The notes beneath the pieces are model-generated. The model was not told the DNA's origin. It worked only from the letters and a program-made list of their open reading frames with translations, and ran no database searches. This document shows, one piece after another, positions 33,585 through 44,242 of a DNA stretch of 64,000 bases. The stretch lies in NCBI GenBank assembly GCA_033439685.1, contig JAUEDM010000001.1, positions 5,084,001-5,148,000 of the forward strand, in the 5' to 3' direction. The translations under genes and the position numbers were made by a program. Source of the DNA: Apodospora peruviana (Eukaryota > Ascomycota > Sordariomycetes > Sordariales > Lasiosphaeriaceae). Each line of letters starts with the position of its first letter. Positions within the stretch are counted from its first letter, which is position 1.

Positions 33585-34895
33585 AGTTTTGCCCAAACAG
33601 GAAGAGGGACCATTTCAGTAAAGCCAATAGCCTCGGCCCGATTTCTAGGAGCCTGGCTGGACTTGAAGCTTGATTGGAAGGCTCATCTCGGTGAAGTAGA
33701 AAGAAAACTGAGAACCCAGAGCTTTGCCTTGACAAAAATTGCGGCGAAGACATGGAGACTGGGACTAGCCAAGGCACGAGAGGTGTACTCCAAATGTATC
33801 CGGTCCGCAATAGCCTACGGTGCATCGTCATTCCACATTCCCACTAGAAAGGGAGACAAACCAGAGACAAGAGGGATCACTAAGACGCACACAAAAGCCC
33901 AGAATAAATGCTTACGAACAGTAGCAGGGGCGTTCAAGTCGACGCCAATTCGCAATTTCAAAACTGAAACGTGAGTGCCGCCATTGGATCTGTACGTGAA
34001 CAAGCGACTGGCAGACTTTTAAACCCCGGCTGCAAAATCCCCCCCTCGAGGATGGCCAAGGAGTAATGAAGACCTCAGAGAGCATCATCAACAACGCCTG
34101 CGCCAAGCTACACCAGAGGTTCACATCGAGGAGAGGCCAGAGAGGCCGAAAACAAGCTGTCGGACTATGGAGTCCAACAGCGGTAGAGCAAGCCGCTGTG
34201 ACGATCGCAGCCTGGACCGAAGGAACCAACGGGACGGATGGGTGCTAGAGGAGGCATGGGAGAGAGAGGTGGTTAAGGGAACGAAACGGCCGGGCAACGA
34301 CAAGGCCGGCGGACAATCTAGACCACCAGAAAAAGACCATTTTTAGAGACAACACTCAAAAGACACTCAGGCCTCAACAAGGCAATAAGTTCACTACTGG
34401 TCCAAATTCGAACCGGCGACATAGGGCTCCGGGACTTCCTGTTTAAGCGGGGGGGTTTCAGACGTTATAAAACCATTTTGTGAGTGTAGAAAATGGCGCG
34501 AGACTGTCAACACCTGGTCATGTGGTGTTCGGCCCCACCGTTGAGCTGAAGATGGGAGAGAGCACAGATTCAGATTTGACGGGACTTTCACTCTGTCCTC
34601 CAGGCATTGATCCTCCAGCTGCACCGCTAACGAGAAGGATCCTGAGCTGGCTGATGGATGTGGGAAAATTACCAATGTACAATTTGGCAAGAAAGCTAGA
34701 GTTGGAGTCGGTGGTTTAAAATCCCCTCCATCGAAGGCCATGAGGCCTTCTTCTTTTGTATTCACAGGCCCAGTCACTGATGTGTTCCTTGATTGTCGGT
34801 GCCGGTTTTTCACCCGACCCGTGGGGGTACGGTTTTCCTGTACAGTAAATAGTTTGAGCGTCTGACATGCCTAAGCGCATAGCGGCGTATGAATA
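33585..34895 (+). pseudogene. RT-bearing LINE: ORF2 C-terminal part and 3' UTR
   Basis: A 5'-truncated copy. The frame from about 33585 encodes FLGAWLDLKLDWKAHLGEVE, LRTQSFALTKIAAKTWRLGL and YSKCIRSAIAYGASSFHIP, the thumb and connection region that follows the RT catalytic block in Tad/I-like fungal LINEs. Broken frames continue with KAISSLLVQIRTGDIGLRDF and FCECRK..ETV..LVMWC, the Cys/His terminal motif. A 3' UTR of about 200 bp ends CATAGCGGCGTATGAATAAT and is homologous to 12375-12695. Multiple stops. The catalytic block, endonuclease and ORF1 are missing. Confidence 0.8.
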
Positions 34896-35789
34896 ATATA
34901 TACATACGGTATTAGCTTATAACTTAGATAAAGGGCGGAAAAAGCTGAAGGAAATGAAAATAATATTACCTTTATTAATTTCGCTAAGTTTTATAAATTT
35001 CGCATATGTTATGTAGTTATTTTATTTTATATTTTAATTACCTTTGTATTTATTAACTTCTTTACGTATATATATATGTATATATTGCTTTAATTAATTA
35101 ATTAAATTTATTATATTAATGGTGTTTAAAGTATAATAATAATATTAAATAATGCAATTAAAATAAAGCATTAATTAAGGCGGGATTATCTTTAACGTGC
35201 GCGAGCGTGGCTAACTTGGAAATGTATGAATTTCCCGTATAAAAGAAGTAATTAGAGCGAGATTTTAGGCCTGGAAATTTAAAGTCTAAATATACTTACT
35301 CTCCGAGAAGCTGAAAACCACCTTCTAGTAAGACTGCTCTTATAATAAAGCCGAGTATACTAGATAACTTAGTTTTATTTAAGCGAGCCCGCCTTTATAT
35401 TGTTAGGCCGTAAATATCTATGCCTTTGATGCTGAAAGGTGTTCTTTTACTAAGAACTTGAGTTTATTAAAAAAAAAATAGAATTTAAAGAGACTTAATT
35501 AAATTTCTACGCTGCATTTATGAAGATTATATAATTCTAGTGTTAAAAAGTCACCTTTTTAATTACCCCCAAAATAGGATAAACATATGCTTTAATTAGT
35601 TTAATCTCGGGTTTAAACATTAAAAAGTTCAGAAAGTTTTCTATAATAAAAGGCTGTTAAATTAATTATGCAATGCACTTCGCTCGTGCTAGATATTGAC
35701 TGCGAAAAAAAATAAAACTGAACCCACGAAAGCACTAGCTATACAAAGACGGTCCTTTAAAAAGCACTAGCTACATTCTCCCGGTTGCA
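34896..35789. other. AT-rich tract, no gene
   Basis: About 0.9 kb of AT-rich sequence with short TA repeats (around 35066-35080) between the LINE and the fold-back/MULE complex. Nothing coding. Confidence 0.45.
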
Positions 35790-35944
35790 CTTTCACGGCT
35801 CGAATTCTCAGCAAAAGTGATACAGGAAAAGCTGGCTTACTAATGTGGCTGGCTGGCTGGCTCTACAGCAACCTAATCAGGGCTGGCACATGCTAGCGCA
35901 CAGGCCAAGCACTAGATAGATTAAGTAAGCTGTAACGCAGGGCA
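35790..35944 (-). repeat. Fold-back element fragment left of MULE
   Basis: The inverse of 37450-37590: AATGTGGCTGGCTGGCTGGC, TGCTAGCGCACAGGCCAAGC, ACTAGATAGATTAAGTAAGC. The MULE at 35945 interrupts it at CGCAGGGC. The continuation on the other side of the MULE (37312-37337, CCCACACTTCTTAAGGAAG) fits the same sequence. Confidence 0.65.
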
Positions 35945-36179
35945 GGGGCCCAATAGGCCACAGGTACCCGTATCTATAAAATTTCATGGGTACCTGTGCG
36001 CATTATGTAAGCCCGATACCCCACACGACTGCAGTCGCCCAATCCCTTTAGTTTTGCCAACAGTCAGCCATTGACAACGCGTCGCGATTTGACGCGTCTC
36101 ACTTACTCACTTCTCCTTGGTCATTTAGCAATGCTCTAAGGATGGATGCAAACTTACTTGGGGGAATTGCTCACTCCCG

Positions 36180-36427
36180 GACAATTGTCTCCCTCCTGAG
36201 GGCGATTACGAGTCTCGGGATGCCTTGATCAAGTTGATCAACGCATGGGCGGCAGCACGAGGCTACGCCTTTGTCACGGGAAGGTCAACTAAGGAGAAAA
36301 CAGGCAGGCAGGCAGTCACATATACGTGCGATCGAGCCTATTGTCCTCCTAGTGCTCTAAAAGACCGGCAGCGGAAGACTACCACCCGAGGAACTCATCA
36401 TCGAAGATACAGCCCCAGCCCGTACAC
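36180..36427 (+). pseudogene. N-terminal remnant of a MULE transposase (FAR1-like DNA-binding region)
   Basis: The plus frame reads ESRDALIKLINAWAAARGYA, FVTGRSTKEKTGRQAVTYTC and DR..CPPSALKDRQRKTTTRG. This is the start of fungal Hop/MULE transposases, where a FAR1/WRKY-GCM1-like fold with spaced Cys/His residues binds DNA. The frame is cut by the LTR insertion at 36428, and no DDE domain follows after 36680 (about 60 further coding-like residues at most). The element is non-autonomous. Confidence 0.7.
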
Positions 36428-36680
36428 TGTTAGACACGAGGTTTTACTGCTGCAGTGGCAATAGTAAGGACTGCTCATGACTGTAGATTTCTACGTTGCA
36501 GAATTAATCTAAAACATGGAAGAATTCTGCCCTTTGAATAGTTGTGGGTACACGGGCCACAACGCAAACTAGCGCCAATTGCGCGCGAGCCTTCCATGAC
36601 CTTCCGCATTAAGCGCGGGGTCATTGATTTAGCACGTGACACTGCACGTGATCATGCATGTGACTGCGCGGGGCATCACA
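36428..36680 (+). mobile_element. Solo-LTR-like element, 253 bp, nested in MULE
   Basis: Uninterrupted copy of the repeat at 14833-15786: TGTTAGACACGAGG at the left, GCGGGGCATCACA at the right, with perfect duplication TACAC (36423-36427 and 36681-36685). It carries several CACGTG/GCATGTGAC words. Non-coding. Confidence 0.82.
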
Positions 36681-37337
36681 TACACCATCACCGCCTGGAC
36701 CCCTGGCGCCTATCCACCGCCTTTGTTGCATCCACCCTTGGCTTCACTAGCGTTCTATGAGCCACGGGCAATCTACCAGAGATATGTCAAGGCAAGAAAA
36801 ACCTGGTATAAACCCCAATCCCATGGAGCATCATAACCAACCAAGAATACCGGAAGGCGATGGGCTTACCACTACGATACAGTAAAGCAAGTTAAAGTGG
36901 TGTCTTGACTATAAGCAGATGACAAAGCAGTGTACCACTTCAACAGGCTCGAGGGACTGGACAAAGGAGGAGGTGATAGCCTATCTAGATTGGAGCAGAG
37001 CAGAGGACAGTCGTATTGAAGCTCAAATAGCTCAGGAGAGAGAAGATGAGCTATCTAACACTGGAAGAAGAGGATGGATAAGGATATCGAGGAGCAGCAG
37101 GCTGTATATTCAGCCGAGAACCTGGAAGAGGAATGCATTATAGTTAGTGTTTAGCATAGAGAATTCAAGGACTTAGCAACTGCAGTTGTGAGTTGGACTT
37201 GGAAGGGGGTTTTGCGACTGCAGACGTGTGAGGTGGGTAGCGGGCTTACATAATGCGCATGGTACCTATGAAATTTTACAGACACGGGTACCCGTGGCCC
37301 TATTGGGCCCCCGCAGGGCCCACACTTCTTAAGGAAG

Positions 37338-37685
37338 TTGATGGCGTATTTCCCAGTACAACGAATATAGCTAGTATGCAGTATGGTTGTGGTAGAAAAA
37401 TGATCATCAATTAGAAGACAATATTACAGGGCTTGCACTTCCTTAAGAAGTGTGTGCCCTGCGCTACGGCTTATCTAATCTATCTAGTGCTTGGCCTGTG
37501 CGCTAGCATGCACCAGCCTTAATTAGGTTGCTATGGAGCCAGCTAGCTAGCCACATTAGTTAGCCAGCATTTTCTGCATCAGAAGTGCAGGCCCTGCAAT
37601 ATCTTTTCTAACACATCCATTCTATTCCTACCATAACTATACTGCAAACCGCTCTAATTCGTTGTACTGGGAATTACGCCATCAA
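37338..37685. mobile_element. Fold-back/MITE element with TTGATGGCGTA termini, 348 bp
   Basis: Left terminus TTGATGGCGTATTTCCCAGT (37338-37366) is repeated inverted at 37657-37685 with one mismatch over 29 bp, and inverted similarity continues inward (GCAGTATGGTTGTGGTAG, TTGCAGGGC). A fragment is at 3391-3665. The interior includes CTAGTGCTTGGCCTGTGCG. I find no clear target duplication. Non-coding. Confidence 0.7.
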
Positions 37686-37986
37686 AAAGAGCCTTGCAAA
37701 TTAGATGCCGGGCGCTACTTCTTTTGCCGCTGGGCTGACATCTCAGTTCCGTCTTATATTTGCCGGCGAATAGTAGTGTCACAGGGCGTGCTCAATGACT
37801 TGGGGAAATATGAAACGTAATACAGATGTTTTCCTCGATATGGACACATCTTCTAGCCAGACCTGTCGGGACAGGTTAGTGAAGACCTGGGCGTATATCT
37901 AGGTAGGATTTAGGAGATACCTACATATATATACCTTATCGTTTTATATATCTATGACTTAAGAGATGGGTTGATTAGGTAAATAG
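37686..37986. other. Non-coding spacer
   Basis: GC-normal to moderately AT-rich sequence without ORF or recognised repeat. Confidence 0.4.
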
Positions 37987-38149
37987 TGTGACGAGCCAGT
38001 GCAATGACCCAAACCATTACACCAAACCCCCCTCAATCGCAAAAGGATGCCAGAATACCAAAGGTGTCAGCCCTTGGAATTCTAATGGGTTATATACCGT
38101 TGACGGTTGCAATCAATTCAATCAAGGCTCAATCGCACCGACTGTCACA
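37987..38149 (+). mobile_element. Short inverted-repeat element, 163 bp, uninterrupted reference copy
   Basis: Begins TGTGACGAGCCAGTGCAATG and ends CAATCGCACCGACTGTCACA; these 20-bp termini are imperfect inverted repeats. Flanked by a perfect duplication AATAG (37982-37986 and 38150-38154). It is the simple form of the nested elements at 4883-5205 and 28005-28337. It is the last transposon I recognise before the gene-rich compartment. Confidence 0.87.
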
Positions 38150-38204
38150 AATAGGGGCATGTTGTCCTTACTCATACGCCGGCGGTCGTGTCTTGTTACG
38201 CTTC

Positions 38205-38224
38205 GGGGGGGGGGGGGGGGGGGG
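38205..38224 (+). repeat. Homopolymer G20
   Basis: Twenty G residues, 55 bp to the right of the last short element and at the compositional boundary of the window. The length could be inexact. Confidence 0.85.
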
Positions 38225-39135
38225 TTGTTGATGGTTCGGATATCTGAGAAGGCTTAAGGTGTGGTTACCCTCCACTATTTTCATATTCAACTGCCAGCGA
38301 CGACGCGACGACACATGCGATCAACCTCAAGTAAGGTGAGTAACTATCACCCTACAAGCTCCCGGACTACTGGCAATACCCCTTACGAGCCAACTTCAAT
38401 GTGCCAGCTTCAATGCTATCGCCGCCAAGCCCGAAAGTTCACCCCACTTGATGGGATCAGTTGGGTTCAATTGACTCAAGTACACGATCATGGAGATATA
38501 TATGGGAGGCCATCACATTATGGCCACTGGCGTCTATTCTGGAAGAGGTTCCATTAAACTACCCCATTCCGTTGATTTAAATATGGGTTACCTGCATGTT
38601 CTCATACTCTATTTAACAATATCCTTATGGGAGGTGTAACCCATACCCGTGCACCTAGCGGGGGCTGTGGGGGTACGGAATTTAGCACGTGCCTTACCGG
38701 ATTAAACGAGGTACCCAATTGGTCTTGGCGCTATCGTCGCGTTCGGCTCACCTCCGATTTCCCGTTCCCCGTTCTCTTCCCCGTTGGTTCAAGTTCTCTG
38801 TGACAAAACAGTTGCTGCAGTTGCTACTACTCACCCCAACCTCGTTTATCCTCGTCAATCCAGGTCGAAGCTGCTAGGCATTGCGCCGCCTTCCGAAGAA
38901 GGTACTGACTGGCATATGTGACCAGCTCAACGGCGGCGCAAAACATTAGATCCCCTTCCGAATTCGCCAACGCGTCGACGCATACGACAGTCGTACATAC
39001 CCTCAGCGGGCATTTCGCTCCTCCATCGTCCCCGTCCTTATCCTCGTCCTCGTCCTCGCCGATAATCGCCGCCGCGGGCGCCTGGCCAGTCTTCACTGCG
39101 CCGCCGTCCTTCCCCCAATCTCCACACACATTAGA
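38225..39135. other. Compartment boundary and UBP16 upstream region
   Basis: From about 38230 GC content rises to the level of the coding region. No repeat seen elsewhere in the window occurs here. The last 450 bases contain pyrimidine-rich stretches (TTCCCGTTCTCTTCCCC-like near 38770 and TCCTCGTCC repeats near 39030) typical of fungal promoters and leaders. No upstream gene is supported. Confidence 0.45.
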
Positions 39136-41040
39136 ATGCCCGACAAGTCGCTCACGGTAGCCACGTATGCCGCTGGTGCCTCGCTTGCTGCAATTACCCT
39201 GATATATGTCTTCGGGCCCACCTATTTCCTCGACCCCCAGAAGAAGGGAGTCGTTGGGCTCTCCAATCCCGCAAATGATTGCTTCATCAACTCGGTGCTC
39301 CAGGCGCTCGCTGGTTTGGGTGACCTCCGCCTGTATCTGATTCGTGAGACACATCGCCGGAGCCTAGACGATAGCTGGGTCTACGCTCAAGCAGTCCCTG
39401 CCGGCGCCTGGGACGCCGCCAGCGGAGCGAGAGATGGCCTGCATGGCCACAGGAACGTGCCCGAGTGGAAAGTAGAAGGGCTTCAACGGGGCCTGGTCAC
39501 AAGAGGTCTGAAGGAAATACTCGATTCGTTGAACGAGCGGCCGATATACAAGAAAACCATCTCGGCCGCACCTTTTGTCAGGACCCTAGAACAAGCCTTT
39601 CAGCAGCGAATTAGTCGCCAGCAACAGGACGCACAGGAGTTCCTGCAAGTCGTAGCCGAGAGGCTGTGCGACGAATATCATGCGGGGCGGCGCGCCCGAA
39701 TGTTTGCCAGGCGGAAAACAACATTGGCAGATGTTGGTACTGCTTCCTCGAACATGCCTGGATATCCGCCGGGCTCGGCCGGCTTGGTGGCCGATGGAGG
39801 CGCCGTTGCCAGGGACGAAGACAACAAGCCGGAAAAGGAAGACGACGGAGTTGAAAATGGCTTTCCGCTCGAAGGAAAGTTTGAATCGCAGATTGAGTGT
39901 CTTACCTGCGGGTTTAAGCCTCGGCCCACCGAGTCAACCTTTTGCACGCTGAACCTTAATGTGCCGCGAGCATCATCCACAACATTGAATGCATGCTTCG
40001 ATGGCATGTTCAAGACAGAATACATCGATGACTTCAAGTGTGAGAAGTGCCGCCTCGTGCATGCCCTGGCATTCTTCGAGGCCGAAGCCGAAAAGGCCAC
40101 ATCGGAAAGTTTTAGAACAAAAGCCCGTACGTCCATAGCAAAGCTGCAGGTAGCCATCGACGCGGACCCGGAGACGCCGCCGGAAGATGTCACGCTTCCA
40201 GATACCCGTTACGCTCCGAAGCGTAGGATAGCTCGTCATATCCGTCTGACTAGGTTTCCGAACATCATTGCTATTCACTTATCACGGTCGATTTATGACG
40301 CGAGCAACTTATCCCAGAAGAACTCCGCTAAGGTGGCGTTCCCGGAACGCTTGTCACTCGGCGGACTGCTCCAGCAGAGGAAGTACAAGCTGCTTGGCCT
40401 GGTGACACACAAGGGCAACCACCACAGCGGCCACTACGAGTCATTCCGCCGGCAGAACATCTACCCACCCTTCTCAAATCCACACACCTTCCAAGCGTCG
40501 GGGGTCTACAGTAAGACTGCTAGCCCTGCATCGACGCCTCAGGTAAAGGCTTTGCAGCAGAGATCTGAAGGGAGCAGCAGTCCGCTGGCATCGACACCGG
40601 ACCTTCCTTCGTTGGAGTCCGAAGCCGATTCGTCGACACCGTCTCTCGACTCGACTGTCATGTCCTCGAGAAAGGGCTCAGCGTCGAAGGACCGACCATT
40701 TCCAGTGTCCAGGCGTCCGGGGTCAACGTCTACCTTCCGAGACCGGGATGCCGATACAAATAGCTTGCGGTCTGTCGCAGCATCAGCACGCTCAACGCTA
40801 TCCAAGATTACCTCCCGGTCCTCTTCCCGAGCAGGTAGCTCGGGACCGGCTACAGCCAGAGAGGACAGTGGGTCGGCGAAGGCGATTCCCATTCCCGCCA
40901 AACCGAAGAAGAGGAAATCTCACGACCGTTGGTGGCGAATCAGTGACGAGAAGGTCAAGGAGGCAAGCACACGCGATGTCTTGAGCATGCAGCGAGAGGT
41001 GTACTTGTTATTCTACGAGCTGGACAAGGAGCATATCTAG
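39136..41040 (+). CDS. UBP16: Ubiquitin carboxyl-terminal hydrolase, UBP16/USP30-like
   Basis: A 634-aa single-exon protein that would remove ubiquitin from membrane-associated substrates. A hydrophobic segment at about residues 10-32 near the N-terminus matches the anchor by which Ubp16 and USP30 sit on the mitochondrial outer membrane. The UCH/USP domain follows: Cys box GLSNPANDCFINSVLQAL with catalytic C49; QQQDAQEFLQ at 162-171; two CX2C pairs (C255/C258, C302/C305) for the zinc finger; His box GNHHSGHYESF with catalytic H433; and WWRISDEKV with D604. A Ser-rich low-complexity insert (about 465-585) separates the last two blocks. The start is the first in-frame ATG, just before the anchor. 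Convergent with KES1. The family call is strong; the mitochondrial location is inference. Confidence 0.92.
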   Translation: MPDKSLTVATYAAGASLAAITLIYVFGPTYFLDPQKKGVVGLSNPANDCFINSVLQALAGLGDLRLYLIRETHRRSLDDSWVYAQAVPAGAWDAASGARDGLHGHRNVPEWKVEGLQRGLVTRGLKEILDSLNERPIYKKTISAAPFVRTLEQAFQQRISRQQQDAQEFLQVVAERLCDEYHAGRRARMFARRKTTLADVGTASSNMPGYPPGSAGLVADGGAVARDEDNKPEKEDDGVENGFPLEGKFESQIECLTCGFKPRPTESTFCTLNLNVPRASSTTLNACFDGMFKTEYIDDFKCEKCRLVHALAFFEAEAEKATSESFRTKARTSIAKLQVAIDADPETPPEDVTLPDTRYAPKRRIARHIRLTRFPNIIAIHLSRSIYDASNLSQKNSAKVAFPERLSLGGLLQQRKYKLLGLVTHKGNHHSGHYESFRRQNIYPPFSNPHTFQASGVYSKTASPASTPQVKALQQRSEGSSSPLASTPDLPSLESEADSSTPSLDSTVMSSRKGSASKDRPFPVSRRPGSTSTFRDRDADTNSLRSVAASARSTLSKITSRSSSRAGSSGPATAREDSGSAKAIPIPAKPKKRKSHDRWWRISDEKVKEASTRDVLSMQREVYLLFYELDKEHI

Positions 41041-41584
41041 CCGCCGCTCGACCTACCCTACGACCGACGTAACGCAATCCACATGATGGGCTGCTTGCAT
41101 ATATTTACAACTATGCGCCTGCTCCCAAGCTCTTGGATAAAGGCTCTTCCCACGCAACACTTAAACCATGTACCATTAGGTCCCGACGCTGGTTGGAGAG
41201 CAACACATATTTCCGTGGGCAGAATCAACGACCGCACGGGGTGTATTGTACTCGCATATATGTTTGTACTCGCAGGGATGTCTGAAGCGACATATAACAA
41301 TGCGTTGGAGCAGACTAGAGCCCCCTGCTCTTGCGTAGAGACTAGGTACACATTGGATTCGCTTACACGACAACCTACGCTTTAGAAAGAGCGCTTCATA
41401 GCCAACTAAACAAACATTGACACCTGTATCGCCTATCATGTGTTTTAACTATCCCCGAGGCTACTTATGTCAGACACCTCACCGACCTCAAGCCGGTTCC
41501 TTGTTGCCTCCTGTGGGACACAGACTCTCGTCATGGACGCCACTTGTAGTCTGCCTCTGCGGCATTACGGTTGACGCGGGCTTA
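41041..41584. other. Convergent intergenic region UBP16-KES1
   Basis: Shared 3' flank of two convergent genes. No ORF is convincing; it presumably holds both poly(A) regions. Confidence 0.4.
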
Positions 41585-42979
41585 TCACTGCCCCAACAAT
41601 TCCTTTGCAAGCTTTCGGGCATCGTCTTCGCCAAGCGGGGGTTCGTTGCGCGCCTTTTCGGCCTTGGCGGCGTCAAAACGCCAAATGCCACCAGTCTTGT
41701 CAGCATCTCCATGTTCGGCGATCCCGACTACCGGCCCCAGGCGGGTCAGCATAGGGTCCGGGGCATCTGTGCGCACGCCAAAGTACCGGCGTTGCCACAG
41801 ACGACCCTCGGCCTTCTCTTTGATGCGCATCTCCCGCTGGGCATTCTCAATCTTTGTCTTCTCCTGTCCCACGGCATCTAAATCGCCTTTGGCTATACCT
41901 GCCGCCACCTTTGCCCACGCCCTCCGTGACTCGAGAGGATGTTGCTTGTCGATCGGAGCAATGATAAGCTTGGACAAGGGATTCTGCGCGGGGTCCCAGG
42001 AGTCTGTCAGATTATCTTTGCTGTTGCGTTTGGCAACGCCGCTGTGGATCTCAAACGTCTTGGTCCACTGACCCGACACGTTGAAGAGCACATCCTTCTC
42101 CTTTCCTGTGGGATACAGCGAAGCGGTACACGAGTTCTTTTTGCCAGACAGCCAGCCCTTCCCGCTGTAATCGATCTTGGCGGTAAAGCCAGTTGATGAC
42201 GTGATGTAGGAAACGCCGTCCAACTCGATATATGGTGAGCCGAACAGAAGTCCCTCGATGTGTAGGGACGGCAGAGTGATCAAGTACTTGTCGGGTTCAG
42301 GTGAGGACGCCACTGGAACCATCAGAACAGCATGCCCTATTTGTTTGATGTTTATCGTGCTGGAAAAAGAGGCTTTTTGGGCGTTGTATCCCTCAAGGTG
42401 GACGCCAGTTGGGAGATTCGTGATGCTGTAGGCTGTTGCCGGAGGGTGGTGACTACGGCGCAGAGCGAGATCAGTAACCAGCCGATGAAGACCTGATGCG
42501 GACGTGTACCAACCTGACTTGTTCGCTAATAAGCTCCGTTGTCCCTGCATCGTCTTCCCATTTTCCCAGGAAGAGTTCACCCAGGAACGGGTTGAGGGGC
42601 TTCTTTTCGTTACCATATTGCTCACTTCGGGCCGCGTATTGCTGCTTCAACGTGGTCAAGAACCACTTTAACACAAGAACGGCCCTCTTGGCAGCGTCGG
42701 GTTCTTTGGCAGCAGCCGCAAAGACGGCTGGATGCTCGCACCAGTAGGAGCTGAACTCAGTAAGGCTGGTGGAAGAGAGGATAAAGGGCGGCGCGGTCAG
42801 GCTTGAAAGGTCGCCATTAAATGATGCGATGGACTAGATGAGGGCATCGCACGCAAAAGTCAGTGGCCAGGGAGAGAAAGGGCGTCAAGTTGGCGGGCCA
42901 CCAGCCATGTACATACCTTGAGGAAGGCGCTCCAGCTGCCTCCCCCATTGGCTTGCTGTGCAGATGTTCCAGACTCCAT
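41585..42979 (-). CDS. KES1: Oxysterol-binding protein, KES1/OSH4 type
   Basis: A 416-aa sterol/PI4P exchange protein acting between ER and Golgi-type membranes. Three exons: 42917-42979, 42514-42833 and 41585-42452, with GT-AG introns of 83 and 61 bp. The second junction rebuilds the family fingerprint EQVSHHPP (EQVS from exon 2, HHPP from exon 3). Preceding it are the lid helix region (SWSAFLKSIASFNGDLSSL) and KPLNPFLGELF; following it are GLLFGSPYIEL, the KNSCTASLYP-type core, and C-terminal RRYFGV, GGIWRF and ARKLAKELLGQ. The length and lack of PH or ankyrin domains match the short Osh4 class. It starts at MESGTSAQQ. Convergent with UBP16. Confidence 0.93.
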
Positions 42980-44242
42980 CTCCCAGGCAAATTCACGACC
43001 TATGTCTGACGATCAGGGTGTTGCGTTGCTAGATCTGCGGCGTGGGCTAGATAGCGATGCGTGTTTCTGGTCGTCGGGACGTTAGAGCGACTGTGGTGGT
43101 TACGATGAAAGAAGAAAGGGGCAGGATGGAGATAGTCCTGTCCTTTTGAGGCCCAATGATATGGAAGGGCAGGACGTACCGTACTATCAATCTCGCTGTA
43201 CGTAGAGCTATTCTCGAAGAATTCAAAAGTTGGAAGGGACGAGAGGTGGATGTTGTGTCGGCAAGGGAGGGGCCCGGTGGCCGGGAGACACGCCAAGGTC
43301 GCGGGGTCTTTCGGCCAATTGCTGAATATTAGGGCGTTTGAAATGACGACGTGGGCGGCCCCAGCGATGCCAGCCCGACCCAAGTGCCTTTACTACCTAC
43401 CTAGTATGTACCAGTAGAACGGCCTGTACCTAAACATGTATGAAAAATACACTTTGCATCCCAACCAAAAACATCCCTTGGTCGGTCAGCTTCGCCCGTG
43501 GATACCTTATTCGTACATCGTGGTTGAAACAGCCACACTTCCCACTTTATTAGGTTGACGTCACCCCACCAAACCGGGTACGTACCTACATCACCTTTGT
43601 GAGTCTCGTCTAACCCCAGCGTCCAGACCGGCTGCCCAGCTTCGCCGTGGGCCCCTTCACGCAGGCGACAAAGATATTAGATGTCTAGTTGGTAACTGAT
43701 GTATGATTGGCATGGACGTCGTGATCTGGTAGGCTGCGAAAGCGATCTTGAGATGCCTCGGATGGGCAGTAAAGTATAGTTGGGAGTTTCTGACCAGTAC
43801 GTAGGTTCATGAAGGGCCTAATGGGTGCATGAACAGCGTATTCAGGAGCGTCAACGTATTCAGCTTGTTTGGCGACGTCCTGAGGTGCTAAATACCAACA
43901 AGAAACGGCCAGCATGACTGCGCCTGATCCAGTGATCCAGGGCCATGCGTTTAAGAGCGGGATTCATGTTCCACGTACGCATAGCTTCAAGAATACAGTT
44001 AATCAATCAATGCCAGCTGCGAATATACAGTATACCCAGCGAGGACGGCCAAGATGCCGACCAAGCAACGAATGAGGACATATCCCAAAAAACATGATGT
44101 GCTATGTGTTTCTTCGTGACTTCCATTGCTCTCAACAAAGCCGAGAACACAAAACGGAAATAAAGAAGACGCATGCACACAAAAGAAGGAAAGAGGAAGA
44201 AAAGTAGAGAGAAACGACGGGAGGTACTATTGCGTCCACCTA
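42980..44242. other. Intergenic region between KES1 and oxidoreductase gene
   Basis: No gene supported. The ORFs of 60-130 residues here lack any protein signature. It contains the KES1 promoter (right of 42979) and the 3' flank of the oxidoreductase gene. GGTACGTACC/GTACCTACC-type words occur, as often seen in intergenic DNA of this class of fungi. Confidence 0.4.

Larger units (their letters stand above)
35945..37311 (+). mobile_element. MULE-type transposon with 9-bp target duplication, internally deleted
   Basis: Terminal inverted repeats begin GGGGCCCAATAGGCC at the left and end GGCCCTATTGGGCCCC at the right, and extend with mismatches through the GGTACC-rich and ATGTAAGCCCG blocks (about 75 bp). 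Flanks CGCAGGGCA (35936-35944) and CGCAGGGCC (37312-37320) match at 8 of 9 positions, the duplication size of Mutator-like elements. Inside is only the start of a transposase; the catalytic region is gone. A solo-LTR-like element (36428-36680) is nested in it. Confidence 0.8.

Noticed and set aside
38261..38557. 98-aa open frame at the compartment border
   Set aside because: No conserved features, no intron continuation, and it is adjacent to repeat material; not called as a gene.
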